A stretch of 64,000 nt of DNA from Diplonema japonicum (lineage: Eukaryota; Euglenozoa; Diplonemea; Diplonemida; Diplonemidae): positions 186,001-250,000 of the forward strand of contig OZ025689.1 of assembly GCA_964019335.1 (NCBI GenBank), written 5' to 3'. A model generated the notes under the pieces. The model made no database searches. It was not told where the DNA came from and saw only the letters and a program-made list of their open reading frames with translations. This document shows, one piece after another, positions 31,454 through 43,396 of this stretch (positions are counted from its first letter, which is position 1; each line of letters opens with the position of its first letter). The position numbers and the translations under genes were made by a program.

Positions 31454-34400
31454 CCCCCCTTCTCCCATACTGTTTGAGATAGCGAAAACTGATTGACCCC
31501 GCCGCCAGCAGGCGACTTCCTGACGCTCCCAAGAAGACTTCGTGAAATAGGTGGCGAGTAATTCGTTTCGCCCATGTTCTCACCTTTAGCTTTGCTGCTG
31601 AGATGTTGATCGATGCCTTCAAGACTTTGAGCGAGCTGCCCCACCCGAGAAGTCAGCAAGACGAGCCCACCCTCCAGGTCCGCCATCCTAGTGCTGAGTT
31701 CATGCATCTGGGGGGGGGGGGGGATATTAATTTACACCTCCCCCTTTTCCCACATACCGTGTTGTTCATTATTTCTTCCTTTTCTTTGCCGTCGTCCTCC
31801 AGCACCCCTAGCTCCATCATCGACATACTCTTGTTTATCGGATAAAACGAGAAATCTAACTCACGAATCCTTTCCCACACGTATGATTCCTTTTTTTTTT
31901 TTTTTTTTTTTTAATAGAAAGACTCCTTCCCACATACCTGTCCAGTAAACTCGTCTTCCTTCTTTGTGAGGAGATGGTGGTGAAAGTACAAATAATTCCA
32001 CATGTTGTGTTCAGTAGTGGTGTGGACTTTGAACCCTCCTATATTAAAAAAAAAAAAAAAAAAAAATTGTACTATTTTTTGCCTCTTCCCCTCTCCGTCA
32101 TACCCTTCAGATAGCGCTCAAAAGTGCTGGAATCAATACCACAAATAAAGCAGTAGTTTCGTATCTTTATTTTTGTTACAAAAAAAAAAAAAAAAAAAAA
32201 AAAAAATTACACACCTCTTCTTCAAAATCGTCTTTAGTCTTACGGAGTTCCGTGAAGGAGTCGGTGATGATACCGCTCACGATGCTCAACAGAATGACGA
32301 TCACGCCGATGAAAAACAGATAGTCGAAAACCATCCTCTGGGTGTGGTGGATGCCGTCCTTAAGCGGGGTGCGGCTAATGATGTCACCAACGCCCCCTCC
32401 TGATCGCATCCCGTTCATTAAGGTAAAGGTGAAGCACTGCAGTAGGGTGACACAGTTTGGATTTTCAAGGCTTTCTTCACCCACAAAATCGTTGACAAAA
32501 AGCATGTAACCCAGAACAGAGAAGAGGTACACAATGAGAACACCAAACGCAAACGTCATCAGCAATGTCTGCCCGTTCAGGGAAACCGCGGAAACAACGT
32601 TTCTTAAGTGTGACGATTGCGGGATTACCGCTAGCAGGTGCAGTGCTGAGAAGAACGGGCTCGTAACTACCGCCGCCATGGAGACCAGCAACAACACAAA
32701 TCTCCAGCATAGCCCCAGGCTTGTTTCCCTTGGGAGGATCTGCCACACTGTTTTCAGGGTTCCCCACGTTATCCTCTCCCCTTCCCTCTTCCCGTCCTTT
32801 TCCCTGCCTTGGACATCCTTCAGCAAACGCTTTAGTCGCAGCGTCCACCAGAGGTACACATCAGCCAGACTGATCAACAGATGCAACACGCACATTGATA
32901 TCACCAACATTGACAGAATGTCATCCCACATTCCCTGTTAGGTTTTTTTTCTTTTTAATAAAAACTTAGAAAATACCTCCATCGGAGCCGACTTTGGGAA
33001 CAGTGCTGGCATCAGGAACACCAACCCATGCCCGAGCCTTTCCGTTGCCTTTGCGTGGCCCTTTGGTCTGTAAGAAAGAATGGTTTTTTTTTTTTGTTTT
33101 TCTTTTTTTTTTTTTTGTTTTCCCCAAACATACACAATTCTTGTGACCTCTTGGTCGTCCTCGCCTTGGAACTCGTACATCGAGAAGCAGAACAACAAGA
33201 TGCAGTTCGCGACTAGGGAAGCTCGGACGTTCCACGAACGGAGGCTGTCCTGCGTGGCAGGGGATGTGAAGAACTGGCCCAGTTTGTACCGAATCCAGTT
33301 CCCTGTCCCTTCTACTAGCGACTCGCGCTCCGACCTCGTGATGTATATCCTCTGCACTTCACTCCGAATGTGGTGCAGGTACTTCATCTCTGCGATGAGC
33401 TCACCGCTGACTTCGAAGAAGGCGCCTAGCTTGGCTGCCCTGCTGTCCTTATCACGCAGGTCCCATAGTACTTTGTGTCTCGTCTGCCTCGACAGCCCTG
33501 AACACGTGGATGGTATCCTAAAGTACACCTTTTCCAAAGAAGTCCCTCTTGCTATCTCGATGGTCCCCACCATGCGCTTGAAGTACCTGCTTCCCGGAAG
33601 CCTGTCGATGAGTGCAGCCACTTCTGCCGACCACCCTGACAACGTGAGAAGCAAAATGTACAAGTTGAACGACACGTCAAGCAAGTCGCACAGAGATGCC
33701 GCGACTGCGTTGTGGTGTCCTCTTGCTGCCTCTACGTGCTCGACAACACCCAATACCTCGCAGGCGTCCTCCATCCATGCGTCTTCATACACGTAATGTG
33801 AGATCGGCTCACTAGTGATCACAGCAGCTGCGGCACCTGCACCCCCTCCCCTGGGTTTGGAGGGTTGTTCCTGTCCCTTGTCCATCTCCCTGAACACGTT
33901 CCCTGCGGAGTCGGGCCTCTTCTTCAGAAGACCCCAAATGTCTGTCAGCAGACCTTCGATGGTTTCTATCTTCAGCGTCTTCAACATGATAGACACCGAG
34001 GACGGTACCACCCCAGACCCTGCACCGCTCCCCGACCCCTCCAGCACTGACAGCAGGGTTGTGATTGCCTTGGATTTCAGTTCCAGTAGCTCCAGCCCCG
34101 CCGCTTGCAGCAAGTGGTCGACAAGACCGCAGATGTTGCAGCCCACAATCTCGTTCTGGTTGTCGGGACACGGGCCTTGGCAGAACTCAGTCAGCGTGTC
34201 GAAAGTCTGCTGTGCGAGCTCCAGGAGCTCCTCCTTGTCTTCGTCAACGAAGACAGCACCGCAACTCCCTTCCGTGATGAGGCCGTCTGTGTTCATGAGT
34301 GTGCGAAGGAAGAGAAGCACCTCACGGACAACGTTTGTGCTGCGCAGGTTGTCGTCCTGGAGTCTGATGTAGTTCTGCAGCCGCAGGTGGTGGCCTTCGC

Positions 34401-37400
34401 AGACAAGCTGCAGAAGTCTCAACACCTTTCCAATGGATCCCAGAGAAGGTGCGAAAGCTATGGCACGGTGTTCGCTCGACTCGCCGAACAAGTCCCTCTT
34501 CCGCGACCGCTCGACGAGCTTGTCGACTGCCACACCGATGCTGTCCTTCATGGACTCGAAAAAGGACTCGTCGTTGTTGAGGAAGAAGTACAACATCGAG
34601 TTCTGAACCTGGTTGTTCCCGCCCTGCAGCAAGGCCACACCAAAGCATATCGCCTCGTGGGCTATCCCGCCGTGGCCTATCTCCGTCAGCTTCACCATGC
34701 ACGATGTGAGGCCTAGCTTGTTCAGCTTGTTCTGCATCTTGATGTGGTTCGGTGTGACCGAGAAGTCGTCATCATCGTCAATTTCCTGCTTCAACTCACC
34801 CTTTTCGACGGCGTCGCGGATCTTCTTCAAAGGCAGGTGTGCCGTTTTGATGAGCTTTGTGAAGACCTTGAGAAGCCCTGTTATGACCTGTTCGGGCAGG
34901 TCAGGGTCTTCAAGGTGGTTCACAAGCGCCCGTAACCAGTGGGGACCTAACGGCACGGAATGCGTCTCCCAATTGGAGATACTGTCGTCCATGGCATCCA
35001 TCTCCTGTCGCACGAGGACCAGCAGCATGAGAAGCGCGTCCACATCTTCGTGGAAGGTGTCGATGAGGACGTCTTGTATCCTGTAGAACGACTCTATGAT
35101 GCACTCCTCTCGGGCACGGCTGTTTTTCATGGGTGCTGGCGAGACTTCCTTTACGTTCAGCTTTTCTCTGCACTCTTCAAGAGGAGAGATGTCGGGGAAG
35201 TTGTGGTTGACCATCAAAGCTCTTTCCAGCCCAACATGCGGGTCCATGCCTGAGGGGTAGAAAGCAGCGTGGACGCGGGACATGAAAGTGCTCAAGGCGG
35301 AGATCTCTTCTGCGTGCAGCGACTGCATTGCCGATTCGTCGTTGCTGATGGCAATGCACTCTGTGACGAAGTCCATTAGCTGTGGGGTGTACTTCTTGTG
35401 GTCGTCCTCTATCACCGTCTCGAAGTCGAATTTGAAAGAGAAGAATGTCCCAACGCACGGCAAGATGTTCTTGAAGAGCAACTTGCGCAGGTCGCTCACT
35501 TCCTCGACAGGCGTAGTTCCGATGCCCAGCCGCAGACTGTCAGACGAGTTCGTCTTCTTGTCCAAGTTTGACCCCTCGCGCCACTCCCGCACTGCTTGCG
35601 TGAAACACTTGAACAGATCCCACCACCCCATGTTCCCCACCCACACGAGCACAGTGTCGGAGACCTGCTTCGCTGCACTGACGTTCACATCGACAGAAGG
35701 TGTTTCGGCGTCACCCTCATGCAGGTACACGTTATGAAGGAAGTGCAGCAAGGTGCTCATGAAGTAAAAGGGGGGGGTCCAGTCGACCTTCTGCGTGTGG
35801 AAAGGGTTGCTGAGAAGCATCTCAGGGTGATCACTCACACTGTCATCGAAGTTAGGAGGCGACTTCAGCAGTGTGCAGAGAGATCTGAAAATCAAATCGA
35901 GCAACGTGTCCAGCGGCATGAGCAGCTGCCCGCCGACCTCCGCCGTCGTGTTGCGTCCTTCGCAGCACAGAGAGAGGATCTCCAACAGCTTGCAGTTTCC
36001 AGCAACATTCTTCTTGTTCTCGATGGTCCGCCCCTGACCTGTGGCGGCGCTGTCTTCGCGCTTGTCTGCGATGCTGCCTACAGCCTTCGTCTCGTAATCG
36101 ACGTATGACCTGAGGATCTCTGATATCTTCATATTCCCGACGTGTTCCATCAACTGTGTCATGCACAGCAGCTGGTTCCTGTTGCATGGAACGTTACGTT
36201 TGATACCCTCGTCATCCTCCGTTTCGGATACCAGCAGCACCCTCAGCACTTCCGCTGACGTCGTGTCAGTTTCCCTTCGCGACGTTGCCTCCGCAAGCTG
36301 CCTCACCAAGTCTTTAATCAACTCTGGTGGTGCGTCTTTTGCAAGGGCATAGTTGTTCTTGTACAGCGCGATAGCGGTCTCAGCAGCACCCACCTCTTTG
36401 TCGAAGTGGTCGATGAGCTTATTAGCTAACATAGGTGCTACGGTTTCCTGATTGGCAGGGTGCTCATGGCACAGCAGCCCCAGGTACCTGTAGCACAGCC
36501 TGATGATTTCCCACCTCCCGCTGCTGTTGATGTCGGTCGCCCGCAGCAGCCTCCCAATGATCATGTCGTGGAAGTCAAGGTTTCGGCAGATGTCCTGGCG
36601 CTCAGCCAGCATCGCTGTGTTGTTGTCAATGAGCTGCGGCTTGGATCTGCTCAGGATGGATCCCCGTCTTGTGCGTGCCCGCTTCAAGCTGGGCCGCGGC
36701 TGGGCTTCTTCGAGTGTTTTCCGCGGTTGCAAAAGTGATACTATTTCCCCCAGCAGCGCACGGCACTTCTCCTCGTCGCTCTCATTCTCAGTGAGCGCCA
36801 TGTTCTTGAGGAGGGCGTCAAGCTGCTGCTTCTTGATGGTGAGGTCATTGAACAGCACCCACGACTCGTCGCTGAACAGGATCTGCGTGTGGCGGAGGTT
36901 CAAGGCAAGCTCCGCCCCGAACCAGAGGCTCTTGAAGACAAATGTGAGGACGGCATAGCAGAGTTCTTTGTTTTTATAACTAGCCAGTTCAAGGCATATG
37001 GGCAGAAGCTGCGTGCTCTGCTGACGTATGTGTGGTCTATTGTGGCAGTCTACAACATAATCCTTGAAGAAGGAAACGAACTCTGGGCTCAGCGGCTGAC
37101 CGACAGCGCTGGAATTCCTGCGGGCTTTGTCATTTAGAATTATGTCAGCCATCTTGGTCTTGAAGCACGCGATGAGCCCTTGGAGTGCCTCGACGGACTC
37201 ATGCTGCAACCTCAGGTTAAAAACTTCTGTGGCTAGCACCTTCGACTTCATCACAATGCAAGAGTACTCGTCATACTCTCGCCTGCCCTTCCTATCATCC
37301 AACACAGACAGCGTTCTCTGCGAAGACCTCTTATGCCCCAAAGACCGCTCTGTCACATCATCGCCGTCTTGCAGCACGTCATTGGCCCCGTTCAGCAGGT

Positions 37401-40400
37401 GGGTCACAATGGGCAGCAGTTGTACGAGCTCATCATCTTGGAAGATACGCCTCTTGATGATAACGTGCCAGAAAGCCAGAAAGGCGGAGATGAGCCGGTT
37501 TTCAGCTGGCTTTCTATAGACTTGCTTGCCGTGCGCATCCAAAAAATGCAAAGCAGCAGTTTTCAAAGGAGGTGTGATTTCATCATCTATCATGTTGCGG
37601 GGCTCCGACTTCCCAATGTTGTGCCAAGCGACGACAAGCCTGCTAGGGCTGCGGGGGAGAATGGGGTACAGCGGCATGATGTGCGCATGGAGGGCGATGT
37701 CAAGCACGATGGCCTGCAGGTCGTCAAGAGTGTCGGTTCTCTTTTTTGTTTTCCAGTAGGCGGACTGCGAGCCGACGAAGGCGATAACGATTTCCCCGGG
37801 TATCCACCGTTGCACGTAGCGCAGGGCGCTGGGGTTGCCCTTGCACAGGTTTCCGAACACACGCAGCATTGCTTTGTAGTACCCCACTAACGGTTCTACA
37901 CGTTCATCAGTCACCTGGCACAACGACATAAGATCCATCCATGTGCAGTACCGTGGCCGCAGGAATTCTGTCGACTGCCGGGATCTCCGCACTGTCATTT
38001 TCTTCCCTTTCACCACAGCTTCAGCAGGGATTCTGACCCAGATGGACCCGGACGCGTTGACCAGTGTGTCCATCACCAGGTCAGGGTTCTCACAGAGGAG
38101 TTCTAAAACGAACGCTTGCGACCTTGGTATCGCTTGGTCTTGGTAGATGCACAGCACAGCGAGCAACTCCATGGGCGAGGGACGAAGGCCGTGGTTCTTG
38201 ATGTACTGGAAGAGCTCTTGGATGAGAAGCTCGTCAGCATCGTCGAGGAAAGGCTTGTTGTCCCTGTATAGCTCTAGGAGCAGGTCGCAAACACCGAGCT
38301 GCGGGTTGCTGAGATGGGTGCGGAAGATGTGAAGGTATCGCTTCAGGAAAGAGGCGTTCTCAGTAGAACCCTTGACCATGGCACGGAGGAGACGGTAGCA
38401 AAGCTGCCCGACCGTGTTGTCCTTCCCCTTTGTCTTTACCTGCAGCATCCGGATAAGCACCTTATGGATGTCCTGGCTGAAGAGCAGCTCTTGAAAGTTC
38501 GGGACGGGTATCCCGTCACGTTTCATGGGTTTTGGCTCCTCGGACATAGTGCAGTCGATGATGAGCTGTTCTAATTTGTTTTTCGTTTGGTTGATGAGCA
38601 TGCTGCTGTGTGTTGTGTTGAAAGATTCCTCATTTGAGGAGAAGTAGTGGATGTACTGTTGCAACTTTCCCCGGCACTCGATCACCGTGTTCAGCCCGAG
38701 TAGCTTGTCTTGAGGAACACGCGACACACACCACACGTCGTCATGGGCACGTTTCTCGGTGGGGATGATTTGCAGCTTCGACGTCACATTCAGCTTCAAA
38801 GAGTCACCGAAATCAGCTGTCAAATCACCGCTGTTGTTCCCTAAGGTAGATGCTTTGTATTGCCGTGGTTTCAGCTGTGCAAGGCTCGGTTGCTTTTTCA
38901 TCATTTGCTGCATGGTGAACGCTGCTTTGTCTTGCGCTTTTTTCGACACCGCATCGAGAGTCGATCCCGACACTTGTACCCATTTCTTTGTCTCCACGTG
39001 CTGAAGCCTTGTGAAGGTAGTCGCGCTCTGCAGCCGCATTTCATTTTGTCCTTCGTCAAGAGGGTGTATGTAGAACAGCGTGTCGGGGTGGGGTCTCGCG
39101 CGGCCCTTCATCTGGTCGAGCGGTTTGCGGATTTTCTTCTTCTTGGGGGCGTTGGTGTTGTTGGGGGGGATCGCGAAGGATATCTCCTTGTGGACGCTTT
39201 TCGGCGACGCGGGTGAGTCGATCAGTTCCTTTTCAAGCTCGTCGGCAACTTCATTCCGACGGTCGCAAACATTCAAACGGATATCGCAGCTGGAAGGGAG
39301 AAGCTCTGATGTAGAGCTGGATTCTTCGTCTTCTTCTTCACTGCAGTGCGTGAACGTTTCGTCCCCAGAGTCGCCTCTGTAGCTGAGGAAGGCTTCATGG
39401 CTGAGCAGTGTTGTGGTGTACTGGAGCTCACCGTGTGGTGTCTTGGTTTGAATGACGGCGAGGTACCTATGCGAGGCGAGATGTTTGATACGATACGTTG
39501 GTCGTCGTGTGCCCGGCACGAGGTTGACGGGGCCTCCTACAGTGATAACGCAGTGCTCTAACATCCATACACCGTTTACGTTGACCTTTAGGTTTTCTAT
39601 GTTGTAGGTCCGTTGGTTGGCGTTGTTTGGGATTTGAAGGTATACGCGGGTTTCGTTCGCCTCGTCGTACTCGGAGGAGCTGTGGGCCGCTATGGCGAAG
39701 CCTTCACGTTCCTTGTGGAATAGTGCGATGGGGGTTCCGACTCTGATGGTGTTGTCGTCTTCCTCTTCTTGTTTGGTGTCGTAGACGTGAATGGTCCATC
39801 CTGTCTCTTGCGGGTGTGTGCTGACACTGACCTCGTACCGCCAGCAAGCGTTCTCCCCGTTGTGGTATGAGTCGTCGCCTTCTTCTTCGGAAACGTTGAG
39901 GTGCTTGTCATCGCCTTCTGGAAGCAGTTTGATGTGGTCGCTGGCTCGTACCTTGTCGCCCTCCGACCTAACTTTGTATTTTGGGAGGATTTTGAATTGG
40001 TTGCTTCTGTTTAACGGGTTTTTCTTCTCCAGGAGTACCTTGCTGGACCCAACGGATAGATTGCTTTGACGTTGTCTATCAACACATAGGACTGTGTCGG
40101 TGTAGTCGTGCTTCAGAGTGATGATTTGCCCAAAGTATAATGGATCGCCGTTCGCCACCCCAAGGCCTTGCGAGTCCCAGATGTCAATTCGAGACAGTGT
40201 GAAGACGCAGCGCTCGAAGTGGTTTGGGAAGTGGCTCACGTTCTGTCTGTCCACGGTATCCCTCTCCAGCCTCTCTACTACGACGTTCGACGACGTGATG
40301 CCATCTGCTGCCAGGTACCCGCTGCAGGCCTCGCAGTACAAACTTATCTTATCCCCATTCCTCACAAACTCCTCAGAAGAAGCTGTCACAGACATTGCGC

Positions 40401-40440
40401 GAGATCTACCGAATCTGGGAGACGGTGACGCTGTTGTCAT
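31365..40440 (-). CDS. Inositol 1,4,5-trisphosphate receptor-type calcium channel
   Basis: Releases Ca2+ from intracellular stores. Eight exons: 33134-40440, 32977-33067, 32215-32934, 32104-32164, 31938-32038, 31758-31889, 31471-31707 and 31365-31421. They sum to 2901 residues with all phases consistent; animal InsP3 receptors are about 2700. The N-terminus has the suppressor/MIR region (NGDKISLYCEACSGYLAADG; FGQIITLKHDYTDTVLCV), then RIH and RIH-associated domains. The channel part follows, with selectivity filter GGGVGD, pore helix MVFDYLFFIGVIVILLSIVSGII, the zinc-binding linker CFICGIDSSTFERYLKG / TEHNMWNYLYF and a C-terminal coiled coil. Length and filter favour InsP3R over ryanodine receptor. 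ATG at 40440; the longer frame upstream has no ATG. The last intron (31422-31470) is the least certain. Confidence 0.95.
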
Positions 40441-40696
40441 ATATTGTGCATGTGTACTGTCGAACGAGAACACACACACAAAAAGAAAAAAAAAAAAAAA
40501 AAAAAAAACAAGAAAAAAAACAGCTCCAACCCCTCTCCCCTCTGTTTGGTTTTTTTTTTTTTTTTTTTTTTTTTTCTTTTTCTTTTTAAAGTTTGTGGAC
40601 AGAAAAAAAAAAAAAACTAAAATAAAAAGAAAACAGAATACAAAAGACTTTTTTTTTTTTGAAACAATACAATTTTTTTTTTTTTAAATACTTTTT

Positions 40697-41272
40697 TCAT
40701 GTTGCAGATTTGACGCTGTGCAAGGTACACGATACAGCCTGTGACGCCTCGCAGAGATTCTCCTCCATCCTCGCGATTTTGATCTGCTGCTCTTTCAGAG
40801 ATTCCTTTTTTTCCTCCAACAGCACCTCAGTTTGCTTGTTGTCCGCCGCCACCCTCTTAAGCTGTTGCTTCAGTCGCCGCAACTTTGCCTTTTCAGTGGC
40901 AGCGTGGTCCTTCTCGTAGGTATCTTTCGCCTCGGTGCCGTCGCAGAAGCCTTTGTAGAGGTTGAGGTCTTTTTCTGCGGATACCCTCCCTGCGTTAGAG
41001 TCTTTAAAGCGAGCTTGGAGGGCTCGTTTCTTTTGTGTTTCTCCTTCCAGCATCAGTCTTGTAGAAATGGCCCTCAAAACTAGTTCGTGTTCCATACGGG
41101 TGAGCTTTGCTTCCTCCTTTCGTGCCACCCAACACTTCACCATTTCATTCTTTATTTCCCTGTCCAACCCTGCGCTCTTGACGGTCCACGCGTCTTGCCG
41201 TGCTTCTTGCTTCCTCAGCTTAGCTTTGACCTCTGCAGCTTTATCGATCACACCATCCTTGCGTGTTATCAT
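40697..41272 (-). CDS. Coiled-coil protein
   Basis: A 191-residue protein that is almost entirely charged alpha-helix with heptad spacing (for example AAEVKAKLRKQEARQDAW and KLRRLKQQLKRVAADNKQTE), with no other motif. Size and composition resemble CCDC-type axonemal or basal-body proteins. Its neighbour is a centrin, which fits but does not prove a centriolar or flagellar role. Confidence 0.6.
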   Translation of the reverse strand: MITRKDGVIDKAAEVKAKLRKQEARQDAWTVKSAGLDREIKNEMVKCWVARKEEAKLTRMEHELVLRAISTRLMLEGETQKKRALQARFKDSNAGRVSAEKDLNLYKGFCDGTEAKDTYEKDHAATEKAKLRRLKQQLKRVAADNKQTEVLLEEKKESLKEQQIKIARMEENLCEASQAVSCTLHSVKSAT

Positions 41273-41273
41273 G

Positions 41274-41306
<33 letters not shown>

Positions 41307-41628
41307 CCCCGTCTGGTAACCCACGGCCCCTCCTCACTTTCTCGATTTTAAGTTATTTTCTGGCAGAAAAAAAAAAAAAAAAAAAAAAGAGAAAACGAAA
41401 CTCGCGTACAAATAAGGGGAATGGGTTGGAAAAAAAAGGTGTGAACACAAAAAAAAAGGGGGGGGAGATCGGGGGAAAAAAAAAGTAGAGGATACCACCA
41501 TCCCCCCCAAGGGAACCGAGTCGACCAAGATTCAAATATCATGAAAGAAAAAAAAAATGAGGGGGGAAAGGGGGAGACAAGACTACAAAAAAATGGGGGG
41601 GGGGAAAACACTTTAAAAAATATCCTGC
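41273..41628. other. Homopolymer-rich spacer
   Basis: Poly-T, poly-A and G runs. An acceptor-like site exists past the centrin stop, but the sequence it would add is spacer-like. Confidence 0.6.
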
Positions 41629-42114
41629 TCACTGTGCGGTTCTCCTCGAACGGGGGTCGGTGTGGGTGTGGTACTTGGTCACTGCGTTGTGGAATTCGTC
41701 GAAATTCAGTTGGCCGTCGTTGTCGAAGTCTCCCCAGTTGATGAGCTCGCTGAGTTGGTCTTGAGTCATTTCTATGTCGCATTTCTTTGCGATCCTCTCT
41801 AAATCGTGGACGCCGATCCTGCCATTTCTGTCGAAGTCGAAGACTGAGAACATGTGCTGGATCTCAGCGTCGCTTCCGGACTCCAGCATCTTCTTCTTGA
41901 TCATCGAGTCGAATTCCTCGAAGCTGATTTTACCGTCGCCGCTTGTGTCAACGTTCGCCATGAATTCCTTCACATCTTTGTTGTTCACCTGTTCCCAGCC
42001 CAGAGACTTCAAGGCGAAGCGAACCTCGTCCTCGTCCAGCTCACCACTCCCGTCCTGGTCGTAAAGATTGAAGCACTCCTTAATGTCATCGTCAGACAGC
42101 CTGAGAACTACCAT
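41629..42114 (-). CDS. Centrin-like four-EF-hand protein
   Basis: A 161-residue Ca2+-binding protein of centrioles, basal bodies or the nuclear pore. Four canonical EF-hand loops lie at residues 19-30 (DQDGSGELDEDE), 56-67 (DTSGDGKISFEE), 93-104 (DFDRNGRIGVHD) and 129-140 (DFDNDGQLNFDE). Loop 3 ends in Asp rather than Glu, which usually weakens Ca2+ binding. The central helix carries KKKMLESGSDAEIQHMFSVFD, typical of centrin rather than calmodulin. The N-terminal extension of centrins is very short here. ATG at 42114, next to a T-rich run on the plus strand. Confidence 0.88.
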   Translation of the reverse strand: MVVLRLSDDDIKECFNLYDQDGSGELDEDEVRFALKSLGWEQVNNKDVKEFMANVDTSGDGKISFEEFDSMIKKKMLESGSDAEIQHMFSVFDFDRNGRIGVHDLERIAKKCDIEMTQDQLSELINWGDFDNDGQLNFDEFHNAVTKYHTHTDPRSRRTAQ

Positions 42115-42992
42115 TTTTTTTTTCTTTTTTGTTTTCTGTGAATTTTCAGTGTTCTTTTTTTTTGAAACCCTCGCCCCTCCCCGAGGGGGAACCTGAAAAA
42201 GAAAAAGAAAAAAAAAAGAAGAAAAAAATAGGGGAGAAGAGGGGAGTGGCGGTGAGGTGTGTGTATAGGTGGTAGGTATTTTTTTTTCAAGCTTTTTTTT
42301 TTTTTTTTTGTATTTCTTTTTTTCCCCCCCTAAAAAACTTCTTCCACCGGCCATATCTCTCCGGCAACAGCGGCGGGAGGATTCTTTTTTTTTTTTTCTC
42401 CTCCCGTAGAATGGGGTGTGGTTTTTTTTTTTTTTTTCTCTTTTTTTTTTCTTCTTTTTCGCACGAGGTTAAAAAAAAAAGGGGGGGACAAAAAAAACTA
42501 GTTTGGCGCTCCATTTGTTTGTGCGCACGAGCGGAATTTTACCTAATAAAATAGCTCATTACGCTGCCATCAACTGGTTTTTAGTCTCGACAATAATATT
42601 GTTAAAACAAAAAAAACTTACAAAGAAAAAAAAATGCTTGCCGAGAAAAAAAAAAGTAAAAAATACAGAGGGGGAGGAAACTCGATACATTTTCAATGTG
42701 CAGAGAGGCGCTTACTGCTCATAATGAAGTTCACACCCATCACCAGTCTGCGGTGGAAGACAAAGTTTCTTTTTTTTTTTTCTTTTTTTTTTTTTTTCCA
42801 AATGGGAAAAGACTCATTCATTTTTCATTTCTACCATGACTTGCGAAATCCGCACTAAAAAAATTGGTTGTACCTCTTGTCAAGGTACTGCTTATTTACT
42901 CCCATTTAAAAAAAAAAAAAAAAAAGAGAGATCTAACACCGATCGTCAAAAGCTTGTTAAAGATTCTCGACCTAGATAGCAAAATGTGTTAA

Positions 42993-43169
42993 AAGAGGAA
43001 CTGGCAGTCTCTCACATGTTTATGTCGTGCGTCGCATAGAAAACCTGGAGAAAGTTTAAAATCTGATGCCAACGGTCCCCCTGTTGACAAGCCGAAGGAG
43101 AAAATAAAAGAAGAGAAGAAAACTGAGGTCTTCCTTCCCCGAAAGTACGCGTCTCGGCTTCTGTCTGAG
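42993..43169 (+). pseudogene. Coding-like plus-strand stretch, gene fragment or isolated exon
   Basis: Fifty-nine open codons with natural composition (Lys/Glu/Pro-rich, for example PPVDKPKEKIKEEKKTEVF then LPRKYASRLLSE). It ends at GAG|GTTGGG, a possible donor, and is closed upstream by TAA with no ATG. It lies on the strand opposite to all host genes, so it may be a captured fragment of a mobile element or gene. No family recognised. Confidence 0.2.
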
Positions 43170-43396
43170 GTTGGGTATTTTTTCTTCTTCTTTTTTCTTT
43201 CTTCTCTAACCTATACTGTCAATCAACAAAAGCAGCGGAGAAAAAAAAAGGGGAGGGAGACATTGTGAGGAGGGTGTGGTCAAATTAATATTCCGGAGCA
43301 ACATTCTTTTTTGTTTTCTTTTTGTTTTTTTTTTTTTTTTCTTTTAGTTCTTTCATTTTCCGGTTTTTTTTTTTTTTGTTTTTTTTTTTTTTTTTT

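Noticed and set aside
33815-34372. Long plus-strand frames opposite the InsP3 receptor and other large genes
   Set aside because: They are antisense shadows of GC-rich coding sequence with no recognisable content.
41348-41640. C-terminal extension of the centrin through GTGAGC...TTTGTAG
   Set aside because: It would add Phe/Pro-rich spacer sequence; centrins end where the present stop lies.
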